A DNA stretch of 64,000 nt from Bremia lactucae. Taxonomy: Eukaryota; Oomycota; Peronosporomycetes; Peronosporales; Peronosporaceae. This document shows positions 1-10,689 of the stretch, piece by piece; position 1 is the first letter of the stretch, and each line of letters starts with the position of its first letter. The translations under genes were made by a program, and so were the position numbers. The DNA lies in NCBI RefSeq assembly GCF_004359215.1, contig NW_027152030.1:610333-674332 (forward strand), read 5' to 3'. A model generated the notes under the pieces. The model made no database searches. It was not told the DNA's origin and was given only the letters and a program-made list of their open reading frames with translations.

Positions 1-1690
1 CCGTATCTGTGGACTTCGTCTTCGGATTTCCCGAAAACGACCACAAAAATAATGGAATCCTTGTTTTTGTAGACAGATTCAGCAAGATGGTGCACCTTGC
101 TGCGGTACCAGAGTCGATTACGGCTCCGGGTTGTGCCCGTGTCTTTATCGACACGGTATTCAAATTCCACGGTTTACTCCGTGAACTGGTCTCGGATAGA
201 GATCCACCGTTATCGGCGGAGTTTGGCAATCCGTATTCTGATCTCTCGGAACACGGCTGACTATGTCAACATCCGATCACCCAGAAACGGATAATCAAAC
301 AGCGTCCTCGAAGAGATACTTCGAGGTTACGTCCAATCGTATCCGAATTGGAGCGAGTTTTTACCGATGGTCGAATTCGCCATCAATAATTCGGTGCATG
401 CGTCTACAACGCATACACCGTTCTTTGTGAATGGCTTACGCCATCCTCGCATACCGACCCAATTAGAGGGATCCTCTAGTCTAAGGGGGGGGGACTCGCA
501 GGAGCAAAACCAATTCTGGCTCATGCTCAACACGCGTCGAAAATAACAACGACGCGAGTGATGTCAATGTCGAAGAAAACGACATCGAAAATGAGATTGA
601 TCTCATGGCAGTACGCACTAAGCGTACTGAAAAAGACAAAACAAATGAGTTAGCGGAAGAGTTTCTGCTAACTCGAGAATCAATTATCCGTTTCGTTCAG
701 GATTCTATTGCTAACGCAGTGGACCGACAGAAATGGAATGCAGACAAACATGGAAGAGCAAATGTTAATTCATTCAAATTAATGATCTAGTGCTACTCTC
801 TACGGTAAACTTACCTAAACGATTAGTCACTAATGTGGGTAGCATTAAACTACTACCCAAGTTCATTGGGCCTTTCCGTGTACTGCATCGAAGAGGCAAT
901 GCGTACACAATAGAATTGCGACGTAGGATGCGAACGCATCCTACGTTTTACGTTGGTCGGCTCCGGCCGTACCATCAGTACGCGGCTTCTTCCGAGGACG
1001 GATTTGACCACTCTTTACAAGAATACCCAAAAGATTATTGTGATCGCGAACCAGATTTTCATGTTGAACCTGAAGTTTCTCAGGCCGGTTTCGAAGATCC
1101 TCGAAGCTACGATGAGCTGACGACAGCTCATCGCGGACAGCATGATACTTCCGCTCGTACTCCAACAAGGAGTACGCACTCTTCGAACGGTCTTCCAACC
1201 GCTCGATATGGTGAGCCTGCACCGTCTGCTCCAACGAGCGACGCTTACCGCGCTCGTGGTCAAGTCCCTCCTCCAAATCATGGAGGAAGCGATCGAGTTT
1301 GTCGACCATCGACACTAGATCCGACACATGGGTCGGATTTAATTTTCACTCCTCCGCCACAACCATTGGTGAATTTCCAAGGCTGTCAACGTTTCCTTGT
1401 GGAACGTATACTCCGTGATGTGAAGGGGTAGCGAACAAGTTATCTTGTTCGCTGGTGCGGTTTACAACCTTCACATGACAGCAGGGAGCCTCGTTCCCAG
1501 CTGGTTGTTGACGTTGAGAGCCTCGTCCGTCAGTATGACGAGACCCATCCAATGGATCATAAGGTCTATCAGAAAACACGCGCCTCTGGCGCCTGTAAAT
1601 CGATGGCAAAACGTCAATCTCATCGCGCATCTCGATAGAGATGCGAGCCCTTCCCCTGGATCACTGGTGACCCGGCGAGGACGCCGGAGG
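1..1690 (+). mobile_element. Ty3/gypsy remnant, family B: integrase core to chromodomain
   Basis: The 3' part of a gag-pol polyprotein that enters from the left edge. The first 260 bases read as an integrase catalytic core with the first Asp in DFVFGFP and the second in LVSDRDP. The third catalytic region is damaged near 250-310 by a frameshift and stop. Bases 605-1000 encode the integrase C-terminus (KFIGPF and HPTFYVGRLRPYH). A polar linker follows, then a chromodomain-like end (QRFLVERIL, later QYDETHP near 1545) that needs a frame change at about 1431. The copy at 13.2-21.1 kb has the same order and closely similar sequence, so I put both in one family. Several stops and shifts make it inactive. 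No LTR was found at its 3' side. Confidence 0.8.
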
Positions 1691-2480
1691 AGATCGCTGC
1701 CCGCGACGCTCTTCATGAGCATTACCTTACGCCGAAGGTAATGACGCGAAGCCAGTATCTGACGCGTTTACGTGATCAAGCTTGTGGGGCTTCGGTGACC
1801 TGCATGAGAAAGATTCTGATCGTTTTGTTTCCAAACGAAACAAGGAGTGAAAACGAAGTCTCATTTGAGAACTGGGTTCACCGGGCCCGCAAACTCCGTA
1901 ATATCTGGAATATCAGAGAGTCTGCGGATTAAGGTGAAGCTTCGCTTCGACTTCGCTAAGCTTTAGGCCAAAGGCCAGTTACGTTCAGCATTTATGCCAC
2001 AAAACGAAGTAAGGCTAGCCGATATTTCAGTGCTACGGTTGACCGTACAACCAAGGATCGAAGCCGCACTGAGGCTTTAGATCCACCTAATCCCACGTTT
2101 AGTAGTGGGAAGCGACGTTTGACGCGAGTTGACCCTCAGCTTGGAGCTCAAAAATGTCAACGTTGTACGGGCAATCTTGCCGAAGAGGTACCTCGAACTC
2201 CCAAGAGTTTTTGGAAGAGGGTTACCCTAGCCACTTCACCAGATACTAGTATTGACCCTCACGACGACGTCGCTTTAAAAGTTTCTCCACATGAAACTGA
2301 AGGTTTCCCCGCGCATCAAGCGGTGCGGGAGGGGGCCGAAATTTCGGCGGAAGCATTTGATGCTCAACGACACGAGGTGCAACTTCTTCGTGAGGTCCTT
2401 GCTCGGGTTGGGAGCTCTTTTGAGGCGGTTCGGGCGTCTTTCGCCGAAATCGCTTTTACCACGTAAAGAGGGCCAGTTGG
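1691..2480 (+). other. Unassigned open stretch between two retrotransposons
   Basis: One plus-strand frame is open from about 1690 to 1932, has stops near 1930 and 1963, and is open again to 2466. No good ATG is present at its head. The last 40 residues (around AQRHEVQLLREVLARVG) look like an amphipathic or coiled-coil helix. It ends tail-to-tail with the family C pol that finishes at 2571 on the minus strand. It could be a fragment of a gag, or an antisense ORF like those near other 3' LTRs in this window. I do not recognise the protein. Confidence 0.3.
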
Positions 2481-5400
2481 ATATCCTGGTGAGGATGCAA
2501 CAATCTGCGGCACGACCGCCTGTCTCGGCGCAAGCGCCTTCAAGTCCAAGTGGGAAGGGTCCCGATATGGCTAAAGCAAGCCAACGTAAAACACTGGATG
2601 TGTACGCAGCTTGTTGGGAAGGTTTAGCGTATAAGCTAGGCCCTTCTTGGCCACGAACGTAAATGGTCCAATAAAGCGCGGGCGAAATTTGGTCTTGAAG
2701 ACCGCGGATACCAAGTTGGTAGGTAGGTTCTTAGCGTTTAGTAAAACTCGGTCTCCGACCATATACGAATTAATACAGTTTCTGCTTTTGGCATCTGCTT
2801 CTTGTTTTTGTTTGTCTTGGCTATCAGCCATCGTATCTCTTACATGTCTTAAGATACTAAATCGCGTCGCGAGAAACTCGCTTACTTGTTTCCGAACGGT
2901 AACAGGGCTGATATCAGCAAGCCTATCGGCCGATTCTCCCCCACCAAGCCCTTAACCCTGCAGTGGTATCGTTAATGGAACGCGCGGTTGGTAAGACCGT
3001 TTACATAGAACACAGTATAGCCTGTAGAGGCATGAACAGCGTCATTGAACGCAAACTCCACTACTGGGAGCATTGAGCTCCAGCGCTTTGGTGTCTGAGC
3101 ACACACGCTGCGTTAAACGTCTTCAATGACGCGATTGACAAGTTCAGTTCGACCATCGGTCTGTGGATGGTCCGCAGTGGACATCTCCAATCTGGTTATA
3201 AGCACTCGGAAAATTGATTTCCAGATTTACCCGTAAAATCGGGGATCCCGATCAGAGATAATTGCCACTGGCAAACCATGTTTTCGAAACACGCGATCGA
3301 TGAACAGCTTAGCTGTACCGTCTCCATCAATGGAATCTGGCACGGCTGCTTAGTAAGCCATTTTGCTCAAACGGTCAACAAAGACCACTATACCGGAGTT
3401 ACCGGCTGAATCTTTCGGTAGCCCAAAGACGAAATCCATACTAATGGACTCCCACAATCCTATGGGGACGGGAAGACTCGCCAGTGGCGCAGCAGCATGT
3501 GTCGAGGGTTTAATCCGTTGGCACGTTTCGCATGTGCGAATATATGTGCTGACCCATTTTTAAAGTTTGGGCCACCGACTCTGGCCTATGAAGCCGTAGG
3601 TCTTTTCTCAAGCGAGATGACCACCAAGGACAGTATCGTGTGCCTCATATTGGATCCGGTACTTCACCTCCTCATCATGAGGAACAATGACACGCGGAGG
3701 GTCCGCGATGTTTGTGCAACAGGTTGTTATCGATAGAAATCGATGTAACCTTGCACGCAAACGTGCCGCCAATTTAATACCCAATTTGAGTCCTATAACG
3801 CTCGTAGCAGAGCTGCACACTGTTTATCCTTGGCGTAAGCCGAACTGATTAATTCAGGAATAGGTGACGAGATAGTCGTTGAATGAGAATCTCATAATCC
3901 GGCCTGCGTGATAACGCGTCGGCCAAAGCATTTTGCTTGCCGGGCTTATACTTCACCACGAAGTTGGATTCCGCAAAAAAAGATAGTTATCGGGCCATTT
4001 TCTGTGAGAGATGGGGCGACTTAGTCGCCGTGCGCAATGATGTGTGATCTGTAAAAATCACAAACGGCTTAGAGCCGAGTGGATGACCTCTGAATTTGAC
4101 GAGAGCATACTTCATAACAAGGAACTCTTTGTCATGAACTGGGTAGTTCTTTTCCGCAGCTTTAAGCTTTTTAGACTCGAACGCAATAACACGTTGATGC
4201 CCATCAACATCTGTTTGTAACAGAGCACTGCCAATGGCAAAATCTGATGCGTCAAAGACGATACTGAAAGGCCAATTTGGGTTTGGCAGTACCAGAATCG
4301 GGGCATGGATAAGACTACCCTTAACTGCTCGAAAAGCATTATTTTCGGTGCTAGTCCAGCACCATTCTATATCTTTCTTTAGGAGTTTAGATAATGGCCT
4401 AGCCATATCAGCGTAATTTTTGCTATATTTGTGTAAATAATTGGCGAGACCCAACCACTTAAGCAAATCCTTTTGGTTTTTAGGAACCGGCCAATCTACT
4501 ATGGCTTTTACCTTAGCGGAATCGCTCTAAGGCATCGCTTTCCAATGAAGTTTTCTAAAGAAGGAATTTCGTCTGCGCCAAAAATGCATTTAGATGCATT
4601 GGCATACAATTTTTTTGTGCGCATGCATTCGAGCACTGCTCGCAAATGGTCTAAATGGTTTTCCATATCCGACCGACCCTGCTCCGCACGACTATGGACA
4701 AAAATGTCATCGAAATAAGTCTGTGCATAACCTCGATGAGGGCGAAACAGTTGCGTCACTAGACGATTAAATGTTGCCGGGGCGTTGGAAAGCCATTGTG
4801 GAAAACCAGCCACTCCCATTACATGCCGCTTTGGGTGCTAACCGCTGTAAGCGGGATATCACTAGCTCGCATAAGCACTTGGTAGTAACCATTGACTAAG
4901 TCCAATGCACTGTACATTGTACATCCCACCATATTGTTCTAAAGAACATCTTTTCTAGGAATGGGGGTTTGGGCTGGTATAGTGGCAGCCTTAAGCTTAT
5001 TATAAGCATGTACAATGCGCCATTTACCATTTGGCTTTTTGACACAAAAATGTCGGTGTCGAATGAGGAGATTTGTTCTCTCGTAACATTTCAGCCTCGT
5101 GCTTTGCATGGAAGAAATCGTCAATGACGTCACACTGCTCCTTTGGTAAAAGCCATTGTTCTTGTGACACAGTATTTGGTTCCCATTACTAAGTCAATTT
5201 CATGATGAACACTTCTATCCGGAGCTAAAACAGATGGTGGGTTATTACATACCTTATCTTGGAATTCCTTAATTAAGGAATAAAAAGGATCCGTAGGATC
5301 TTCCAGGATCGGTGACCCATTTCGCGCACAAAGTGCACCTTTTGTGTCATCCAGGACAGCTTCGTCTAGAAGTGACGATGAGTTTAACTCAACCATAGGT

Positions 5401-6081
5401 CGAATGACCATCATTTCAGATAAGTCACCAGTTTTTAAGACTCGACCGCACTCATCAATAGACATTTCGTCTAGCTCTAAAAGAGCATGTAACGAGAGGA
5501 TTGCCGCAAGGCTTACTTCCCCCTCAATGTTACCGGTTACGCCATTTACAAGCGTATGTACTTGCTCACTCGTATCACTTTGTGAGGGTATACACGCTTC
5601 GTGTCCATCCTGTCTTGGAGTGAAGATGAAGACAATACGCCTTTTAGAGGCCGGGACATTCACGTCCCCAGGGTTTTCAGCCTGTATTGGTTCTATACAA
5701 GACATGGTGTCTAATTTGACATCCGATAAAGAGTTAAAAAACTCAACTTCCTTATCCAGCGAACGTTTACGTGTCGCCTCACGTGCATTAGGAGGATTTG
5801 ACCCAAAATGCCCTGGCGAACCGCCAATAGTGTCACTATTGACACTTAGGATGGTGCCACCTCGGCCGACCATACTCGGTGGACTTAGACGTGCCACTCC
5901 ACGTATCTCAGGGATATTGCACGCTGCTTTCAGCATTTAGTGAATCGTTAGTATAGCGAGTGTTACTCGACGAAGTACGTGCCGTTTTACTTATTTCTGC
6001 TCAGTCGGGCTCAAAATTAATGTTTTTAACATTAGAGTTTATTAACTCAGACATGCCAATGTCTAAAACAGTGACAGACTC

Positions 6082-6336
6082 ATTCTTGGTATGGCCTGGC
6101 TAGAACATCATGAACCGAATTAGTAATATTTATTGTGAGGAGTAGCTTCTCCAGACAAGCTATTGATAAGCCTTTCTGGCAAAAGCCACGGCTTCTTTTC
6201 AGGGGCGAGATGAGACATTTTACTGTCTTCACTCCCCTGACCGTGGATCAATTGGAAGTCTAAGACCTTAGGCGCCACGCGCAATATTCCTAGCAAAGTT
6301 TTGGAGAGTCATGGACCCACCTTTGCTAGGCAACAA
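6082..6336 (+). other. Inverted segment inside family C protease
   Basis: The minus-strand protease reads well up to RYDLI at 6337, then becomes nonsense. The expected continuation is found on the plus strand of this segment: ILGMAWLEHHEP at 6082-6117, then WINWKSKTLGATR and ESHGPTFARQQ ending at 6336. Minus-strand sense resumes below 6082 with ESVTVLDIGM. This is what a simple local inversion of about 255 bp would leave. Both breakpoints are defined by protein sense to within a few bases. Confidence 0.75.
6118..6243. repeat. 126-bp insertion with 4-bp target duplication
   Basis: It separates HEP from WINW in the inverted protease segment. ACCG is present just before it and again at its right end, which fits a 4-bp target duplication. 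It holds a hairpin (TCAGGGG...CCCCTGA with an inner AGACA/TGTCT stem). A related copy lies at 19966-20090 in the 3' region of the family B element, with a longer inner stem. Confidence 0.6.
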
Positions 6337-6662
6337 ATGAGATCATATCTCGAATCCAAATCAAGGACGAGACAGCGTTCCATACTGTCAAAGTCCAGAA
6401 ACTTTATACCTAAGTTCAATGGAACTTTGGGAACAGTGACCCGAGTCCCTGTCCCTAAGCAAACAGTGTTATTGTATTATCTCCATGCGCTCTAAGTACC
6501 TCCACGTATTGTTGATTTCCCTCAATAGAAAGGCGTCGAGCATAATTGCAAGACACTCCTGAGTCAATTAAAATTGACCACGGCTTACCAAAGCCCTTTA
6601 CAATCGAAATGAGCACCAAGCTAATTGGGGCAAGGTTCTATTTATTCTCACCTCCTTGAGGT

Positions 6663-7721
6663 TTAACCGAGCCTAGGTCTTCCCCAGAAGGGCGCCCCGC
6701 ATCTACTGGGTATCGACGTTTCCCCGCACCGTACCAGATCTCTGGTATAGGTCGGAGTTGGAGCTCTTTCGGGCTTTACGCAAATTTCGAAGTGGGCAGG
6801 CAGGGCGTAAATGTTTCGTGCATTCGCGCACATAACATCTACGGATGGTCTTATGCTGTTCCACAGCTTGAAGAGCCTCTTCTCCTTCCTCAACGAGGCT
6901 TATAAACATAGGTTCCGCTCTATTAGACGGAACCCATGTGCTCGAAGAGCTTGTTCGGTAAACAGGCGTGCTAACGCGGGCAGACTTAAAGTCAAAGTCG
7001 GCGCGTAGCGCTATGGCAACTGCCTCTTCGAACGTAGCCGGATGAGATCGGAACAATTCCGTCCGGGCAATGCCTTCATTGAGACCCCCCATAAAAAAGG
7101 TCACTACAATTGCCTCTTGCACCGGGTCTTGATGCATAGATGCAATGAGAGTTCTCAACTCCTGGACAAAGACCCCCAGGGTTCTTTTACCCTGCCGAGT
7201 CGCTAGGAGTCGTGCTCGCATGCAAAAAGCCTGATCAGGCGGTGCAAACATGCTGGTCACTTGCTGTTTCAGCGAATCCCATGAGGGGAAAGCGTCGTTT
7301 ATGGATGTGCTGCACATTAATGCCCACTCTATGGCTCTACCTCCAAGTTTGGACATGGCCATAGCCACATTTGCCTTTCTGGTAAGAACAAGACGTAATC
7401 AATGGACATTTCCATTTGCTCAATTCAAAAAGGGAGATTTTCTCCCTCTTTTCCCTCATTTTTTTTTACATTTACAGTTAGAGGGCGAGCCCTCGGCTCT
7501 GAGTCAGGTACGGAGATGTACCGGGTAGGCATAGATGCCGCTAAAGGGTCCTGTACCTGACCGATCAGGGAGGCTTTGTACCGCATGAAAGCTTCAAGCC
7601 TTGCATGCAGGACCTCTGGTCCCTGGGAAATAATAAATTCCACGTGCTCAAGCCCGAATAAGATTTTGAGCTTGTCATAAGCGGCGCGTTGCGCTTCTGA
7701 CAATTCTGGAACCTCTTTCAC
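6663..7721 (-). pseudogene. Family C gag
   Basis: The minus strand holds two open pieces. The N-terminal piece (7721-7425) is rich in charged helices. The second (7368-6703) is a retrotransposon gag core with WDSLKQQ, RQGKRTLGVFVQELR and FMGGLNEGIARTELF, which are typical gag positions in oomycete Ty3/gypsy elements. The zinc-knuckle region at the 3' end is degraded: isolated cysteines remain but no clean CCHC box is seen. A break near 7370-7425 separates the two pieces. Gag would form the virus-like particle; this copy cannot be complete. Confidence 0.7.
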
Positions 7722-7767
7722 TGTCGTAAAAAATAAGTCTTGTAAAGACTCAGGCGTAGGTTGACTA

Positions 7768-7779
7768 CGAGTGCTACCA
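7768..7779 (-). promoter_or_regulatory. Primer-binding site, family C
   Basis: On the minus strand TGGTAGCACTCG follows the LTR end after two bases (CC). The same core is found after the LTRs at 13652 and 42708, and a mutated form is next to the LTR at 40361. It would pair with the 3' end of a tRNA ending in AGTGCTACCA. Confidence 0.65.
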
Positions 7780-7781
7780 GG

Positions 7782-8266
7782 TGTAGCGGAGCTATCACGC
7801 TCCTAAAGTCAGAGAAAGACTCTCAGACTCAGAGAGTCACTTAGTTCTATTGAGCTTATGGGTTTAACAACTCTGGGAGTCGTACATGCTATTAAAGCTT
7901 AAGGAATCCTAGTTCAAGGGATTCAGGGGTTCGTAAAGCCAAGTGGCAACTAGTGCCCAAGAGGATATACCTTAGAAAGGCTTCTATCTCTTACAAATCA
8001 ATGCGCAAGCCTTAGGAAGGCACTTAACGCTTTAAGATCAATGAGGAACTGCACTTTATTTAATTATTTAAATCTAAAAACCTTACCCTAGCTAATTTAA
8101 AATAGATTTCGGCCCCAGATTTATATCTGGCGGCGACCACATAATTATTGCCCATATTTAATGGGATTTAAGCAACTAACTATTTTAAAATTAGATAAAG
8201 GGTATTTTACCCATTTAGTAAATGTACCACAACAACGGTTCTCCAACCGATGTGTGCCCCATTACA
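7782..8266 (-). repeat. Family C 5' LTR
   Basis: On the minus strand it runs from TGTAATGGGG at 8266 to CCGCTACA at 7782, about 485 bp, with the usual TG...CA ends. It is AT-rich and followed by the primer-binding site and gag. Family A pol sequence begins directly beyond its right edge, so this element probably inserted into an older family A copy. Confidence 0.7.
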
Positions 8267-8760
8267 CTATCAGCTTAAAGACATGAACTTTCCCTAGTGA
8301 CCCTGCCAGTTTAGCAGTGGTCAATAAAACTACGTCCTATGACCGACCTCTCGGCGGTATCATAGGCGAGTTTGATGCTAAAAGCGTGAGCGAGGCTCAA
8401 CGCTTTTTGATTAAGCGATTAGCCATCACACGAAAAGTCCGTGACGAGATGGCAAGCGCACAGGACAAGCAAAAAGAATATGCTGACCGAAATGGTCTCA
8501 AAATTAACGAACGCTTTAAAGTGGGTGAAAAAGTACTATTAAGTATTGCTACCCTACCTAAAAATGCAATTTTTGTACTACCTGGAGGTACTACGAAGTT
8601 GTTGCACCGTTTCATTGGGCCCTTTAAGGTGGTAATAGAGGTTGGTGACTCAAATTATAGGCTCACCCTTCCCTCGTATATAAAGACGCGCCGTATTTTA
8701 AGTGGGTCGTCTGAAACGGTATGTAGACTCAAATGAGCCTCATACCCCCATTCGTCGAAG
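8267..8760 (+). pseudogene. Family A pol, integrase C-terminal fragment (copy a)
   Basis: The frame from 8317 to 8736 gives YDRPLGG, a helical stretch, VGEKVLLS and HRFIGPFKV, the standard C-terminal integrase region. The final FYVGRLKRY region is frameshifted near 8695. The same sequence is found on the minus strand at 22.6-23.3 kb. The 5' part of the element is missing because the family C LTR begins immediately to the left. Confidence 0.8.
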
Positions 8761-8797
8761 AAGACGATGGTGACGCCGACTGTGAGTCTAGCGGCGA

Positions 8798-9762
8798 TCA
8801 GATGAGGGAGACGGTGAATTTACTTGGTGACTGCCTATGAAAAGGAGCACCAGCTGAGGCCTCTTCGCTAGTCTCAAATGGACTAGCAGAAGTAGCGTAG
8901 TGAGAAGAAACAGGGGGTACAGTACCGCCCATGATTTCTTTCACACGCAAGCGGGCGATATTAATTCGCTGCGACCGCTGTATCATCGCATCGGAATGCG
9001 GATGAATGCGGCGCAAGAATTTCGCCTCGTATTGGTCGGGCGTTTCATTTAAACGCAACACGACCGGGTCTTCCATAATTTAATGACACCATAATAGTTT
9101 TGAGCATTTAGAAAAGCGCGTTTTTTGAGCGACGCTATTGTCCCGTTTACACGAGGCCATTCAGAGAGAGGGAGCATAAGTGATATGCCACCCGTCACAC
9201 AGCCACGTTTAATACGGCTGGCTTGTGACAGCGACTAAGCACATTCACGCGTCGTCGGCGGAGCGTTACGCTCAGAATCCTCTATGTCAGAACCATTATG
9301 GATAATGGTCTGAGCAAAAGACGGTGTGGTTTTACCCAACGGAGAAGCGGCTGCGCCTTTATGGGCAGCGCTCGCAATAACCGTCGCTGCGCTATCCAGC
9401 GCAGACGACGAGACAGCATTCGTAAGTGTTGCTGTCTCCATGTTATGAGCAATGATAGAAGTTTGGATGGGCAATAATGTGCCATCATCCTTCCTCGTGA
9501 GATCCTTGTCCGCATCATTACTTTGAGGTGACGGCAACGGTCTCGACTCATTGTAGTCGACAATGAGCGACGGATCAACATCCTCACTGATTAAGTGGGA
9601 TGAATCCTTAAGCCCCGTTAACGCGACAGCAGCAGTAGCGGTCGGCGTTTCAGCTAAGGCATTGGACGCTGCAGGGCGTGTTAACGCGGCGCGCGCGCTA
9701 AATGCAAGAGTTAGTGGGCGTCTTCGCAGACGACCCTCCAACGTTGCCCATGTAGGTGGCAC
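8798..9762 (-). pseudogene. Antisense ORF next to 3' LTR, family A copy a
   Basis: Two open pieces lie on the strand opposite to pol. Bases 9762-9235 give 175 codons; 9076-8798 continue in another frame. The start codon that is ATG in three other copies is GTG here. Recognisable landmarks are a Ser/Thr/Ala-rich N-terminus (ETPTATAA), DVDPSLIVDYNES, a Ser/Asp-rich segment, and a basic C-terminal block with FLRRIHPHS, RSQRINIARLR and KEIMGGTVP. The C-terminal block matches plus-strand protein at 34.0-34.15 kb, in the same order after the same N-terminus. No known domain was recognised. It ends tail-to-tail with pol, and the LTR is only about 130 bp upstream of its start. Confidence 0.6.
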
Positions 9763-9790
9763 CTTTGGCGCCGTGTATGAAAACAGAGGT

Positions 9791-9808
9791 CGCTAGAGTG
9801 AATCAGAG
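9791..9808 (-). promoter_or_regulatory. Initiator-like site before antisense ORF, copy a
   Basis: The minus strand reads CTGATTCACTCTAGCG about 30 bases before the ORF start. It is a weakened form of the CTCATTCACTTTTGC seen at the same place in copies c and e. Confidence 0.4.
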
Positions 9809-9894
9809 ACTTAGCGGCGCGTCAAGCAGCATAGTTCTTCCTTCCACTTTATCGAAGTTTAAAATGTAACTTCGTTCTTTAAGGGAGTGGATAG

Positions 9895-10425
9895 TGTAAC
9901 TGGCTAAAGTTGCCCTAATGTTACACAGTCCCCGTTAAATACACTTGGTGTACTCAAGGGGATGGTCAATTTCTTAAATAAAGTAATTAGACCCACCACT
10001 TGAGTGTGGTTCACATTTGTGACCAACCCTTGTGTATGTGATGCACATAGGTGCATTCACATTAGGAGGGATGTCGCCTAGCGTCATCCGTTACGCGAGA
10101 TATATAGAGATACGCTCGCAAAACATATTAGTGTAATCAATAGAGATGACAGTTCAATTTGGTAAAAATTGGAATTTATATTTAATGCGATTATATTTAA
10201 ATCGGTCTCAAACTACTTTCTACTTATCAAGTGCGCACGAGGAGTCGAATCACCGCTCCCGTGACGACACGTTTACCAGAGTACCTAGTGCGTTGGATGA
10301 GGTCGCTAAGGCGCCCACCACAATTACCTCACGGCACACGAAATTAGACGGTCAAACAGCTTCTCCGCTGCGCTAGGGTGTGTGCTTAAGTAGAGCGTGC
10401 CCCCATAAAGACTTGCCCACCTACA
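9895..10425 (+). repeat. Family A LTR (copy a, 3' LTR)
   Basis: It starts TGTAACTGGCTAAAGTTGCC and ends CCACCTACA, about 531 bp. The purine-rich tract AAGGGAGTGGATAG directly upstream fits a polypurine tract, which sets the element on the plus strand. The first 31 bases form an inverted repeat (TGTAAC...GTTACA). Related LTRs are at 21524, 33000, 40361 and 45110. Confidence 0.75.
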
Positions 10426-10429
10426 ACTT

Positions 10430-10635
10430 TCAACTTAAGAAGTGCGCACGTGAAGACGGATTACCGCTTCCGTGACGACACTTGTACTAAAGTACTTAGC
10501 TCGTTGGGTGAGGTCGCTTAGGGGCCCACCAACAATCTCACTGCACGTGTGAGAAGACGGTCAAACCGCCTTCTCACTGTGCCTAAAGGTGTGTGCGTAA
10601 GTAGAGCGTGGCTGCTATAGTAGCACCTGTCTACA
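10430..10635 (+). repeat. Second, partial family A LTR in tandem
   Basis: This segment repeats the downstream part of the preceding LTR (from AAGTGCGCACG to CTACA) with many substitutions. The first unit begins near 10220. It is followed by a short U3-like piece to about 10690. It suggests two LTRs fused end to end after unequal recombination. Confidence 0.6.
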
Positions 10636-10689
10636 CCCACCCTTGTGTCTTAATGTGCTTTCGCATTTAAGGGGATCAAGACATCATCT

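Larger units (their letters stand above)
2571..6660 (-). pseudogene. Family C Ty3/gypsy pol (PR-RT-RNase H-integrase), broken
   Basis: Read right to left: retropepsin near 6620-6340 (DSGVSCNYA), a PR-RT linker and the RT start at 5936-5130 (HEIDLVMGTKYCV), RT palm pieces at 5133-4508 (YFDDIF active site), the RNase H-like domain at 4466-3987 (FDASDFAIG, TDHTSL), integrase zinc-binding region near 3820-3608, and the integrase C-terminus at 2831-2571 (RFIGPF, HPVFYVG). The integrase core between 3560 and 2850 is recognisable only in pieces. Stops and frameshifts occur throughout. PR carries a local inversion and an insertion, listed separately. The element has a 5' LTR at 7782-8266 but no matching 3' LTR was seen to the left. 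Confidence 0.8.

Noticed and set aside
941..1327. Minus-strand 128-codon coiled-coil ORF, with a homologue at 18900-19304 (about 70% identical by eye)
   Set aside because: It lies opposite to the pol linker before the chromodomain. The plus-strand frame is also open and conserved there and joins recognised integrase and chromodomain parts. The coiled-coil look is best explained as a shadow of the sense frame.
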